From IMG/VR virus record IMGVR_UViG_3300046804_001651, positions 1 to 20,153 of that record: a DNA stretch of 20,153 nucleotides. One strand, 5' to 3'. The translations under genes were made by a program, and so were the position numbers. The DNA is from a virus. Within the stretch, counting starts at the first letter, position 1. The number at the start of each line of letters is the position of its first letter. The notes under the pieces were generated by a model. That model was not told where the DNA came from. It ran no database searches and saw only the letters and a list, made by a program, of their open reading frames with translations. Below, piece by piece: positions 13,327 through 19,479 of the stretch.

Positions 13327-13348
13327 GTGACCGAAGCACCGTGGTCAC
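13327..13348 (+). other. Inverted repeat upstream of the 95-aa gene
   Basis: GTGACC (13327-13332) and GGTCAC (13343-13348) form a perfect 6-bp stem with a 10-base loop, just before the AAGGAGG site at 13355-13361. It sits in the 176-base gap after the zinc-ribbon pair and could affect translation of the next gene or be an operator. Confidence 0.35.
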
Positions 13349-13365
13349 ACTAACAAGGAGGTGTA

Positions 13366-13653
13366 ATGAAACCAATGCAACTAAAACCACGTAACTACGT
13401 AGCCCGAGCGCAACAGTCAGGCGCGGGCAGACATACGAAGAAGAGCATGGAAGAGAAGAAGCTGCGAGCGCACGAGGCTCAAGCACTGAGAGAGAACGAG
13501 CTACACGCTACGTTCTTTGGTATGGACAACGTACCAGTAAGAGAGATACGCAACAAGCTAGACAGCAAGCTGCGAGCGCACGAGATACGCGAGATCACTA
13601 AGTTAGATGTCAACTGGCGCGAGCAAGACGGGGGCGACGATGGAGATGTCTGA
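13366..13653 (+). CDS. Hypothetical basic protein with internal duplication (95 aa)
   Basis: A strong AAGGAGG precedes the ATG. The protein is highly charged and basic in its first 40 residues and ends in an acidic tail (GGDDGDV). KLRAHE occurs twice (32-37 and 68-73), encoded by an identical 18-bp sequence at 13459-13476 and 13567-13584, so part of the gene arose by a recent duplication or is under strong constraint. No known domain recognised; a long helical, possibly RNA- or DNA-binding protein is suggested by composition only. Confidence 0.65.
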   Translation: MKPMQLKPRNYVARAQQSGAGRHTKKSMEEKKLRAHEAQALRENELHATFFGMDNVPVREIRNKLDSKLRAHEIREITKLDVNWREQDGGDDGDV

Positions 13654-13852
13654 AGAGAAGGGAAGCATCGAGTACATCGCTGCGGTTAAGTGGGGTGAGT
13701 ACGAGGGCGACATAGATACGTTAAAAACAGTAGACAAAATCTGGGGTGACGATGCACATGAGTTGGTTCGGCATGGGCTACGAAACAATTTCATCGAAGG
13801 GTTTAAACAGGGCTTTATGTTACGACTAACGGGAGATGACGATGGATGCTGA
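13640..13852 (+). CDS. Hypothetical acidic protein (70 aa)
   Basis: The start at 13640 overlaps the preceding gene by 14 bases and has a GGGGG run about 7 bases upstream; an alternative ATG at 13646 would give an ATGTCTGA overlap. An earlier in-frame ATG at 13607 lies deep in the previous gene and is rejected. The product is acidic with SIEYIAAVKWGEYEGDI, then DDAHELVRHGLRNNFIEGFK, consistent with a compact alpha/beta protein. No family recognised. The stop lies within the following tiny membrane gene. Confidence 0.6.
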   Translation: MEMSEEKGSIEYIAAVKWGEYEGDIDTLKTVDKIWGDDAHELVRHGLRNNFIEGFKQGFMLRLTGDDDGC

Positions 13853-13925
13853 CGAGATTTTATTTTGGGTAATGATAGGCATGGCTTTGTTGGTGTCATT
13901 CCTTTTGACGACGGGGGTTATATGA
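13842..13925 (+). CDS. Tiny single-pass membrane peptide (27 aa)
   Basis: ATG at 13842 overlaps the previous gene by 11 bases. After an acidic start (MDADEI) it is one hydrophobic helix (LFWVMIGMALLVSFLLTTGV), and its stop overlaps the next ATG as ATGA. The hydrophobic composition plus overlaps at both ends argue that it is real. Function unknown; with the next protein it may form a membrane pair. Confidence 0.5.
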   Translation: MDADEILFWVMIGMALLVSFLLTTGVI

Positions 13926-14116
13926 CTGACGTATTTTGGCTAGGCGTGATAGCTGCGGGGCTGGGGGCGTACTGCCTACACCTGCAATCGAAGTACAAGC
14001 ACCTGCTATACATGATGCAGGTTTTATTAGAAGGACTAAAGAACGGTGACGTTGAGATCATCGAGCGTAACGGGGTGTTCTTCCCCATACCAAAGCAGCA
14101 GCAAGAGAAGGCGTAA
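13922..14116 (+). CDS. Small membrane-anchored protein (64 aa)
   Basis: The ATG at 13922 overlaps the preceding stop and follows a GGGGG run. An N-terminal hydrophobic helix (about 4-20: VFWLGVIAAGLGAYCLHL) is followed by a charged cytoplasmic or periplasmic part with LLEGLKNGDVEIIERNGVFF and a basic end. A longer in-frame reading from 13865 has no ribosome site. One membrane anchor with a small soluble tail; role unknown. Confidence 0.6.
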   Translation: MTDVFWLGVIAAGLGAYCLHLQSKYKHLLYMMQVLLEGLKNGDVEIIERNGVFFPIPKQQQEKA

Positions 14117-14160
14117 CGGATTCAAATACCTATTTCAATCACTTATCAAGGAGCTAACAC

Positions 14161-15234
14161 ATGGCATCACTAAACTTCGGCAAGTCAGTATCACTCAAAC
14201 AAGCAGCCAAGCTAATCGGTACTGTAAGAAACAATCGCTTCATGTTGCAAGGCGAGCCTGGCATCGGTAAGTCTAGCCTTATGGGTGCGCTAGCAGATAT
14301 GTACCCCGACTATCACCTAGCCTACATCGACGTGCCGAACATGGACTTGGGCGACATCTGCATGCCCGTCATTGACCATGACTCTAAGACTACTAAGTAC
14401 TACCCCAACGCACGCTTCGGTATCCACACAGGCAAGCCGAGCATCATCATGTTGGACGAGTTTTCGAAAGGCTCACCGCCCGTAATCAACATGCTGCACC
14501 CGCTACTCGAAGCACATAACCCTCGCCTCGGTGACTTGCCATTGCATCCCGACAGTATCGTGTTCATGACAGGCAACCTAAGTACTGACGGCGTAGGTGA
14601 CAATCTCAAGGCGCATACACTTAACCGTGTGTCTAAGGTCGTAGTGCGCAAGCCTGACGGTGACGAGTGGACAGAGTGGGCTATCGCTAACGGCGTAGAA
14701 CCCATCGTTATCGCTGCTGCTCGTGAGTACAAGGGCGATTGGTTTGCGTCCTACTTAGATCACCCCGAGGGCTTGCCTAAAGAGGCGGTTGTGTTCAACC
14801 CTAAGATGCCAACGACTGCGTACGTATCAGGTCGTTCGTTAGAGCGTGCGTCCAACATCATCAAGCATCGTGACGTGTTCGACAGTGACAGTCTTATCGC
14901 TGCGTTGTCAGGCACTATCGGCGAGAAAGCATCGCGTGACTTAGAAGCGTACATCACCTTCGCAGATCAGCTACCTACGTGGGAAGCAATCATCAAGTCA
15001 CCAACAACTACACCTATACCAGAGGGTGCAGGTGCGTGTGCATTGGTAGCGTTCAACGCTATCGCTAAGGTAGAGAAGGACACCATGACCCCATTCATGG
15101 ATTACATATCTCGCTTCGCTCCCGAGTGGCAAGCATGCTTCGCAATCAACATCGCTAAGTCACCACGTCAAAAGATCGCGTTCGGTTGCAAGGCGTTCAG
15201 TGATTGGGTAGCTAAGAACGAGGACTTACTGTGA
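14161..15234 (+). CDS. MoxR-type AAA+ ATPase
   Basis: The 357-aa protein has the full ATPase core. Walker A is GEPGIGKSS (31-39), Walker B IIMLDE (95-100), sensor 1 MTGNLS with N139, an arginine-finger-like R156 in HTLNRVSKV, and a sensor 2 Arg in VSGRSLERA (R225). The layout matches the MoxR/CbbQ/NorQ class, whose ATPases work with VWA-domain partners to remodel or activate target proteins. The partner is apparently the HExxH-VWA protein two genes downstream. AAGGAGC precedes the ATG; the next gene starts by GTGA overlap. The ATPase activity is well supported; the target in the host or phage is unknown. Confidence 0.9.
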   Translation: MASLNFGKSVSLKQAAKLIGTVRNNRFMLQGEPGIGKSSLMGALADMYPDYHLAYIDVPNMDLGDICMPVIDHDSKTTKYYPNARFGIHTGKPSIIMLDEFSKGSPPVINMLHPLLEAHNPRLGDLPLHPDSIVFMTGNLSTDGVGDNLKAHTLNRVSKVVVRKPDGDEWTEWAIANGVEPIVIAAAREYKGDWFASYLDHPEGLPKEAVVFNPKMPTTAYVSGRSLERASNIIKHRDVFDSDSLIAALSGTIGEKASRDLEAYITFADQLPTWEAIIKSPTTTPIPEGAGACALVAFNAIAKVEKDTMTPFMDYISRFAPEWQACFAINIAKSPRQKIAFGCKAFSDWVAKNEDLL

Positions 15235-15443
15235 GTATCAGCGACGATAGAAAGTTTTGGGAGTACCTGCACTCTAGGTATCAAGGCAAGGTACATCGGC
15301 TAGAACGGATGCACACTCCTGAGTTTATCGGGCTGCGTGTACTTGTGGAGTTCCGCATACCTGAAGGCGAGGCTGACGAGCTTGAGATGTACCGACGCAT
15401 CAACAAAGTAATCCACGTGATAGCAGAGGGTGATGATGAGTGA
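15231..15443 (+). CDS. Hypothetical protein coupled to the AAA+ gene (70 aa)
   Basis: The start is GTG at 15231 within GTGA, overlapping the ATPase stop, so translation is probably coupled. The protein has a helical N-terminus (DRKFWEYLHSRYQGKVHRLE), a strand-like LRVLVEFRIP, and an acidic end EGDDE. No membrane segment or metal motif. No family recognised. Its place between ATPase and VWA genes makes it a candidate adaptor of that complex. Confidence 0.65.
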   Translation: MSISDDRKFWEYLHSRYQGKVHRLERMHTPEFIGLRVLVEFRIPEGEADELEMYRRINKVIHVIAEGDDE

Positions 15444-15723
15444 TTACTTCTATGACTACGGGTGGCAGTACGAGGACAACAAAGATACTGCGTACCGCAC
15501 AGGTAAGGAGAACAGACACTATCGTGTGTTCAAGCACTACAGAGATGGACGCATAGAGGGTGTGACTGAAATCATGTCCAGAGATGATGCAATAGAGATG
15601 TGCAAACAAATCCAACTGCTTGACCCCGTAGGTCAGATGGATTGGGTAGATGATTGGCACGAAGCAGAGCAAGAGAGGTTAGCACAACGTAACGATTACT
15701 TAACAGCAAAGGGGAGACTATGA
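15436..15723 (+). CDS. Hypothetical protein (95 aa)
   Basis: GAGGG (15426-15430) favours ATG 15436 over the ATG at 15433 or the GTG at 15430; all overlap the preceding gene. The product is rich in Tyr, Asp and Arg (YFYDYGWQYED, HYRVFKHYRDGRIEGVTE) followed by a helix with SRDDAIEMCKQIQLLD. The strand-then-helix layout faintly resembles the small LTxxE-motif proteins downstream. It ends in an ATGA overlap with the HExxH-VWA gene. Function unknown. Confidence 0.65.
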   Translation: MSDYFYDYGWQYEDNKDTAYRTGKENRHYRVFKHYRDGRIEGVTEIMSRDDAIEMCKQIQLLDPVGQMDWVDDWHEAEQERLAQRNDYLTAKGRL

Positions 15724-16895
15724 CTGAAGAGAGAAAGCTAGCGAAGGTAAAGATCGCAATCATGCGGAACCCTAAGTTCGCATTCTGGTCGGGCATCTTG
15801 ATGGTCGGTAAGACTAGCATCGTAGATGGACTACCAACAGCAGCAACCAACGGGCGCGATGAATTGTATGGGCGTGAGTTTGTAGCCAAGCTGAACGAGA
15901 AGGAACTGGCATTTGTCATTCTTCACGAGGCTATGCACAAATGTTATCGACACTTAACTACGTGGCGTAAGTTATGGGAAGAAGAACCCATGCTAGCCAA
16001 TGCAGCTATGGACTACGTAATCAATCTTGAGTTGCATGACATGGCTAAGGCAACAGGCTTACTTGCTTTCCCTGTGATTGACGGTAAGCAGCTAGGTCTA
16101 CTCGATGAGAAGTATCGAGGCATGAATACCAAGCAAGTGTTCGACTTACTCAAGCAGCAATGCCAAGACGGTAACGGTGAAGGCAATGGGTTTGACGATC
16201 ACGATTGGGAGGGTGCGGGTAAGTTGTCTGACGAAGAGAAAGAAATGTTAGGCAAAGAGATTGACCGAGCTATTCGTCAAGGTGTACTTGCAGAGAAGCG
16301 TGCAGGTGTAGGTGCAGGGGGGCGTAGCCTTGAGCTTGAAGATTTACTCAACCCACAAGTTAACTGGCGCGAGGTACTGCGCGAGTATGTCAAATCAATA
16401 TGCAGTGGAAAGGACGCATCATCATGGCGCAAAGTCAATCGACGTTTCCTGTCAAGCGACACGTATATGCCTACGTTGGTAAGCGAAAGGGTAGGTCACT
16501 TAGTCGTAGCCGTGGATACATCAGGCTCTATTGGGGGTCGTGAGTTAGCTAACTTCTTAAGCGAAGTTAAGTCTATAGCAGAGGAGGTAACACCTGACAA
16601 GGTTGACTTGCTCTATTGGGATGGGGAGGTAGCAGGGCATGAAGAGTATGACAGTAGTACGGTGGCTAGTATCGTTGAGTCAACTAAGCCGCGTGGTGGT
16701 GGAGGCACTTCGCCTAGTTGTGTTAGCACGTATCTTAAAGATAAGGGCATCAAGCCTGAGTGCGTCATCATGCTCACAGACGGATATGTTGGTAACGATT
16801 GGGGTGAGGGTTGGGAAGTACCTGTACTCTGGACGATCGCTGGTAACAACAGTGCCGTTGCACCTAATGGACAAACTATTCACATCAATGACTAG
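15720..16895 (+). CDS. HExxH metallopeptidase-like / VWA (MIDAS) protein, DUF2201-type
   Basis: This 391-aa protein joins two domains. The N-terminal part has HEAMHKCYRH (69-78), an HExxHxxxxH zinc-site pattern, and then NAAMDYVIN (94-102) with conserved polar residues, as in DUF2201 N-terminal putative metallopeptidases. A Gly/Asp-rich linker (about 148-200) follows. The C-terminal VWA fold has MIDAS residues VDTSGS (D266, S268, S270), Thr in GGGGTSP (T330) and D354 in MLTDGY. VWA proteins with an intact MIDAS bind metal and partner proteins, and act with MoxR ATPases. Here all key residues appear intact, so both metal sites may be active. Start overlaps the previous gene (ATGA). Substrate and role in infection are unknown. 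Confidence 0.88.
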   Translation: MTEERKLAKVKIAIMRNPKFAFWSGILMVGKTSIVDGLPTAATNGRDELYGREFVAKLNEKELAFVILHEAMHKCYRHLTTWRKLWEEEPMLANAAMDYVINLELHDMAKATGLLAFPVIDGKQLGLLDEKYRGMNTKQVFDLLKQQCQDGNGEGNGFDDHDWEGAGKLSDEEKEMLGKEIDRAIRQGVLAEKRAGVGAGGRSLELEDLLNPQVNWREVLREYVKSICSGKDASSWRKVNRRFLSSDTYMPTLVSERVGHLVVAVDTSGSIGGRELANFLSEVKSIAEEVTPDKVDLLYWDGEVAGHEEYDSSTVASIVESTKPRGGGGTSPSCVSTYLKDKGIKPECVIMLTDGYVGNDWGEGWEVPVLWTIAGNNSAVAPNGQTIHIND

Positions 16896-16905
16896 GGGGA
16901 AACGT

Positions 16906-17148
16906 ATGGCTAAGATAGTGGTGCAGGTTGGATACAAGAGCTTTGTGATGGAAGGCGATAAAGCATTGCAATTGTTAGACACGCTAGCAAACGCGGAGAT
17001 ATACGAGTCAAAGTATCGCAGTGAGACCGAGGGTGGTACGACATATCACATCTATCCCCAAGAATCTACGTCACGCATAGTAGAGATAGGCTACCTGACT
17101 GACACACAGTACAACATGTACAAGTTAGCAGGTAAACCAAGTGAGTAG
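16906..17148 (+). CDS. Hypothetical protein (80 aa)
   Basis: A GGGGG run (16895-16899) at the end of the VWA gene precedes ATG 16906. The first strand MAKIVVQVGYKSFVMEGDKA leads into a helix (LQLLDTLANAEIYESKY), then strands with TTYHIYPQES and a final helix. It reads as a compact alpha/beta domain. No known family recognised. The next gene begins 8 bases inside its end. Likely an accessory of the ATPase-VWA cluster by position. Confidence 0.65.
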   Translation: MAKIVVQVGYKSFVMEGDKALQLLDTLANAEIYESKYRSETEGGTTYHIYPQESTSRIVEIGYLTDTQYNMYKLAGKPSE

Positions 17149-17380
17149 GCTAATAACCATGCAGCAGCTACAAGACGATGTGGTGCGTATGTTAGAGGAT
17201 GCAGCAAAACCTCAACCCACTAGAGTGCTTATCTTTGATACGGGAGAAGCTATATACGAGTTGAACGAATACCCTACAGGGTGGACGATACAAAGAAATA
17301 GCGATAGAGATGCGCGTATAAAACTCGTAGAGAATCTAACCGAGGAGGAGATGTGGGCGATGCTGAAGTTGTTGAAGTAA
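17141..17380 (+). CDS. Small protein with C-terminal NLTEEE motif (79 aa)
   Basis: The GTG at 17141 overlaps the preceding gene by 8 bases; an ATG at 17159 (MQQLQDDVV) is an equally possible start and neither has a strong ribosome site. The second half reads GWTIQRNSDRDARIKLVENL then TEEEMWAMLKLLK. This strand-plus-helix ending recurs in the proteins at 17390 and 19221 in this window, so the three appear paralogous. Function unknown. Confidence 0.6.
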   Translation: MSRLITMQQLQDDVVRMLEDAAKPQPTRVLIFDTGEAIYELNEYPTGWTIQRNSDRDARIKLVENLTEEEMWAMLKLLK

Positions 17381-17389
17381 GGAGGTGAT

Positions 17390-17557
17390 ATGAGTGACGT
17401 GCTGATGAGTGACTTCTGGCCGACGTACGATAAAGCGTTTGACCGAGGCACACAGGATTGGTGCATAGTAAGTTATGTAATAACAGACCCAAAGATAATA
17501 AAAACAGGACTAACCGAAGAAGAAGCAGACGCATTTCTAAAACTATTAAGGAGCTAA
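17390..17557 (+). CDS. Small protein with C-terminal LTEEE motif (55 aa)
   Basis: GGAGGTGAT lies directly before the ATG at 17390. The 55-aa product reads DWCIVSYVITDPKIIKTGLT then EEEADAFLKLLRS, closely matching the C-terminal half of its upstream neighbour and the protein at 19221: W/Y-x-I-V strand, a second strand ending in IK, then (N/G)LTxxE and a helix with KLL. The gene's own end supplies the AAGGAGC ribosome site for the 288-aa gene. Function unknown; it may be a minimal version of this domain. Confidence 0.65.
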   Translation: MSDVLMSDFWPTYDKAFDRGTQDWCIVSYVITDPKIIKTGLTEEEADAFLKLLRS

Positions 17558-17558
17558 T

Positions 17559-18425
17559 ATGAGTATCTCATCAAGTGCAGTGCTAGTAGAGCTTAACGTA
17601 TCCACATGGGGTGCGAGCAAACTAGATCGGGATGTAGCCGATGGTGTTAACCGTAACAACAACGCATCGAACGATGCAAGTAAGGTGTATAAGAATCTCG
17701 CAGCAGGTACTACGCTAGTCAATGACATCAGTAAGTATGCTGCACGTATTCGCCTGTATCACAACGAGATGACGTTGCCGTGGTCTAACAAGGGTGCGCG
17801 TATCTTGCCTGTGGCATCAGTGCTTGAGTACAAGCAGAACATGAATCAATTCCGTACGCAGTACGAAGCTATGTGTAATAACCTGTACACACAGTATGCA
17901 AACCTAGTATCAACAGCGCAAGCTAATCTCGGTGCGTTGTACAAAGCAAGTGACTATCCAGATGTAGAGGACATCAAGTCTAAGTATGGCTTACGTCTAG
18001 TGTTCAGCCCACTACCTGAGGCGGGTGACTTCCGTCTCGATACAGCTAACGAAGATATGGCAGCGTTGCGTGAAGAGATGGCTGCATCATACGAAGCTGA
18101 CTTCCAAGACCGACTAGCTAAAGCAGTACGTGAACCGTGGGATAGACTGCACGACGAGCTACGTGCACTATCTAATAAGCTGCATGACGTAGAGGGTGAC
18201 GAGACTAAGAAGCGTTACCACGACAGTCTTATTACTAACCCACAACAGCTATGCTCGCTGCTAACTAAACTCAACATCACTAATGACCCGCAGCTTGAGG
18301 AGGCACGACGTGACCTTGAGCGTGCGTTGGTAGGTGTAGAGATTGAGGACATCAAAGAGTACGGTCATGTACGCAGCGATGTCAAAGCTAAGGTCGATGC
18401 AATCATCGGCAAGTTCAACTGGTAA
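17559..18425 (+). CDS. Helical phage protein of the AAA-VWA cluster (288 aa)
   Basis: AAGGAGC overlapping the previous stop precedes ATG 17559. The N-terminus (MSISSSAVLVELNVSTWGAS, then KLDRDV) begins with a strand-like segment and a conserved-looking NVSxW. Most of the rest is helical and charged, with YHNEMTLPWSNKGARILPVA and RLVFSPLPEAGDFRL as more ordered blocks. A long helix spans about residues 180-260. I recall similar LNxSxW proteins near MoxR/VWA genes in other phages, but cannot verify a family name (a DUF3150-like assignment is possible). No catalytic motif is visible. A structural or adaptor role for the ATPase system is an inference from position. Confidence 0.7.
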   Translation: MSISSSAVLVELNVSTWGASKLDRDVADGVNRNNNASNDASKVYKNLAAGTTLVNDISKYAARIRLYHNEMTLPWSNKGARILPVASVLEYKQNMNQFRTQYEAMCNNLYTQYANLVSTAQANLGALYKASDYPDVEDIKSKYGLRLVFSPLPEAGDFRLDTANEDMAALREEMAASYEADFQDRLAKAVREPWDRLHDELRALSNKLHDVEGDETKKRYHDSLITNPQQLCSLLTKLNITNDPQLEEARRDLERALVGVEIEDIKEYGHVRSDVKAKVDAIIGKFNW

Positions 18426-18435
18426 GGGGGCAAGC

Positions 18436-18831
18436 ATGGAAGAACTAATCGGGCGCAAGATATTAAAGGTGCAGCTAGATGCTGAGAAGGTGTACTTAAA
18501 CTTTGTTACTGACATAGGCAATGTTACCTATGGTTGCTTCGCTGATTGTTGTAGTGAGTCATGGATTAACCACATCAACGGTATATCTGAATTGCTTGGT
18601 GGTACGGTGCAAGACGCAGATGAGGTGGACTTCTTTAGCTTACTTCAAATAGAACCAGAGGCAACAAGGCAAGAATATGATCGCGTGTTGTTTCACCGCA
18701 TCAAAACAGAGAAGGGGTGGTGCTCCTTTGAGTTTCGCAACTCAAGCAATGGCTACTACGGTGGGTCATTAGATAAGGAAGATACATTACCTGACGACGT
18801 AGAGATGCAAGATATAACCGATGACTTTTAA
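18436..18831 (+). CDS. Conserved phage protein with DCCSESW motif (131 aa)
   Basis: AAGGGGG (18424-18430) precedes ATG 18436; an upstream in-frame reading from 18343 lies within the previous gene. The protein starts MEELIGRKILKVQLD and has the conspicuous block FADCCSESWINHINGISELL (about 36-55), followed by an acidic region and VLFHRIKTEKGWCSFEFRNS. DCCSxSW followed by a G-x-x-x-LLG helix is a pattern I have seen in uncharacterised phage and bacterial proteins (possibly a DUF7448-like family; not verified). The paired Cys could bind metal or form a redox pair. Function unknown. Confidence 0.65.
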   Translation: MEELIGRKILKVQLDAEKVYLNFVTDIGNVTYGCFADCCSESWINHINGISELLGGTVQDADEVDFFSLLQIEPEATRQEYDRVLFHRIKTEKGWCSFEFRNSSNGYYGGSLDKEDTLPDDVEMQDITDDF

Positions 18832-18840
18832 GGGGGGTGT

Positions 18841-19224
18841 ATGGGATACCGAAGTGATGTGGTTGCTGTGTTCTATGTAAGTAAGGTGGAGCACTTCCCT
18901 ATACTTAAGCTGTGGTTGCAAGAGAACTTCCCTATGGATACGTTCAACGACAACATACGATGGTTCGATAGGGGCATGGTGTTTAAAGAAGATAGCGTTA
19001 AATGGTATCCAGACTACGATGAGGTCAAAGCTTTTGATAGGGCTGTGGATGCGTACGAAGAATTAGTTGAAGAGTTTGATGACTCGCAGGTTGAAGGTCA
19101 ACCTACGTTTTGTTACGAGTTCGTACGTATCGGTGAGGAGCTAGACGATGTTGAAGCTATCGAGCTTGGTCACTGTAACGAGGGTTTGGTAAATGTAAAC
19201 AGAAGCATAATGGTGGAAGTATGA
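18841..19224 (+). CDS. Conserved phage protein, MGYRSDV type (127 aa)
   Basis: AAGGGGGG precedes ATG 18841. The protein opens MGYRSDVVAVFYVSK, an N-terminus shared by a broad set of uncharacterised phage proteins. It continues with FDRGMVFKEDSVKWYPDYDE and ends in YEFVRIGEELDDVEAIELG, consistent with an acidic alpha/beta domain. The W-Y pair and RIGEE segment look conserved. Its stop overlaps the next ATG (ATGA). No activity can be inferred. Confidence 0.7.
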   Translation: MGYRSDVVAVFYVSKVEHFPILKLWLQENFPMDTFNDNIRWFDRGMVFKEDSVKWYPDYDEVKAFDRAVDAYEELVEEFDDSQVEGQPTFCYEFVRIGEELDDVEAIELGHCNEGLVNVNRSIMVEV

Positions 19225-19478
19225 GCTTCAACGGACTGACATCTAGGAAGTGGGGGCTTGGGCGACGTGGAGTGTGGAGTGATTCAGTTGTAGCGATTCG
19301 CAATTCATTCATTGCGCAAGGCCGACTTTATAACGTCAAGAAACATTCGACACGTAGTAAGCACAGGGGCTACTACATCGTTGAGTTACGAGGGTCAATC
19401 GTAAACCAAGAGATAAAGGTAGCTAAGAACTTAACTAAGTCAGAGGTTGTATCGTGGATAAAACTTTTAGGGAGCTAA
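19221..19478 (+). CDS. Small basic protein with C-terminal NLTxxE motif (85 aa)
   Basis: The ATG at 19221 overlaps the previous stop (ATGA). The N-terminal half is basic (SRKWGLGRRGVW, NVKKHSTRSKHRG). The C-terminal half, YYIVELRGSIVNQEIKVAKN then LTKSEVVSWIKLLGS, follows the same order as in the genes at 17141 and 17390: Y-x-I-V strand, second strand ending in IK, NLTxxE, then a helix with KLL. The extra N-terminal part may add nucleic-acid binding, which is speculative. Its 3' end supplies the GGAGC ribosome site of the next gene. Confidence 0.65.
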   Translation: MSFNGLTSRKWGLGRRGVWSDSVVAIRNSFIAQGRLYNVKKHSTRSKHRGYYIVELRGSIVNQEIKVAKNLTKSEVVSWIKLLGS

Positions 19479-19479
19479 C

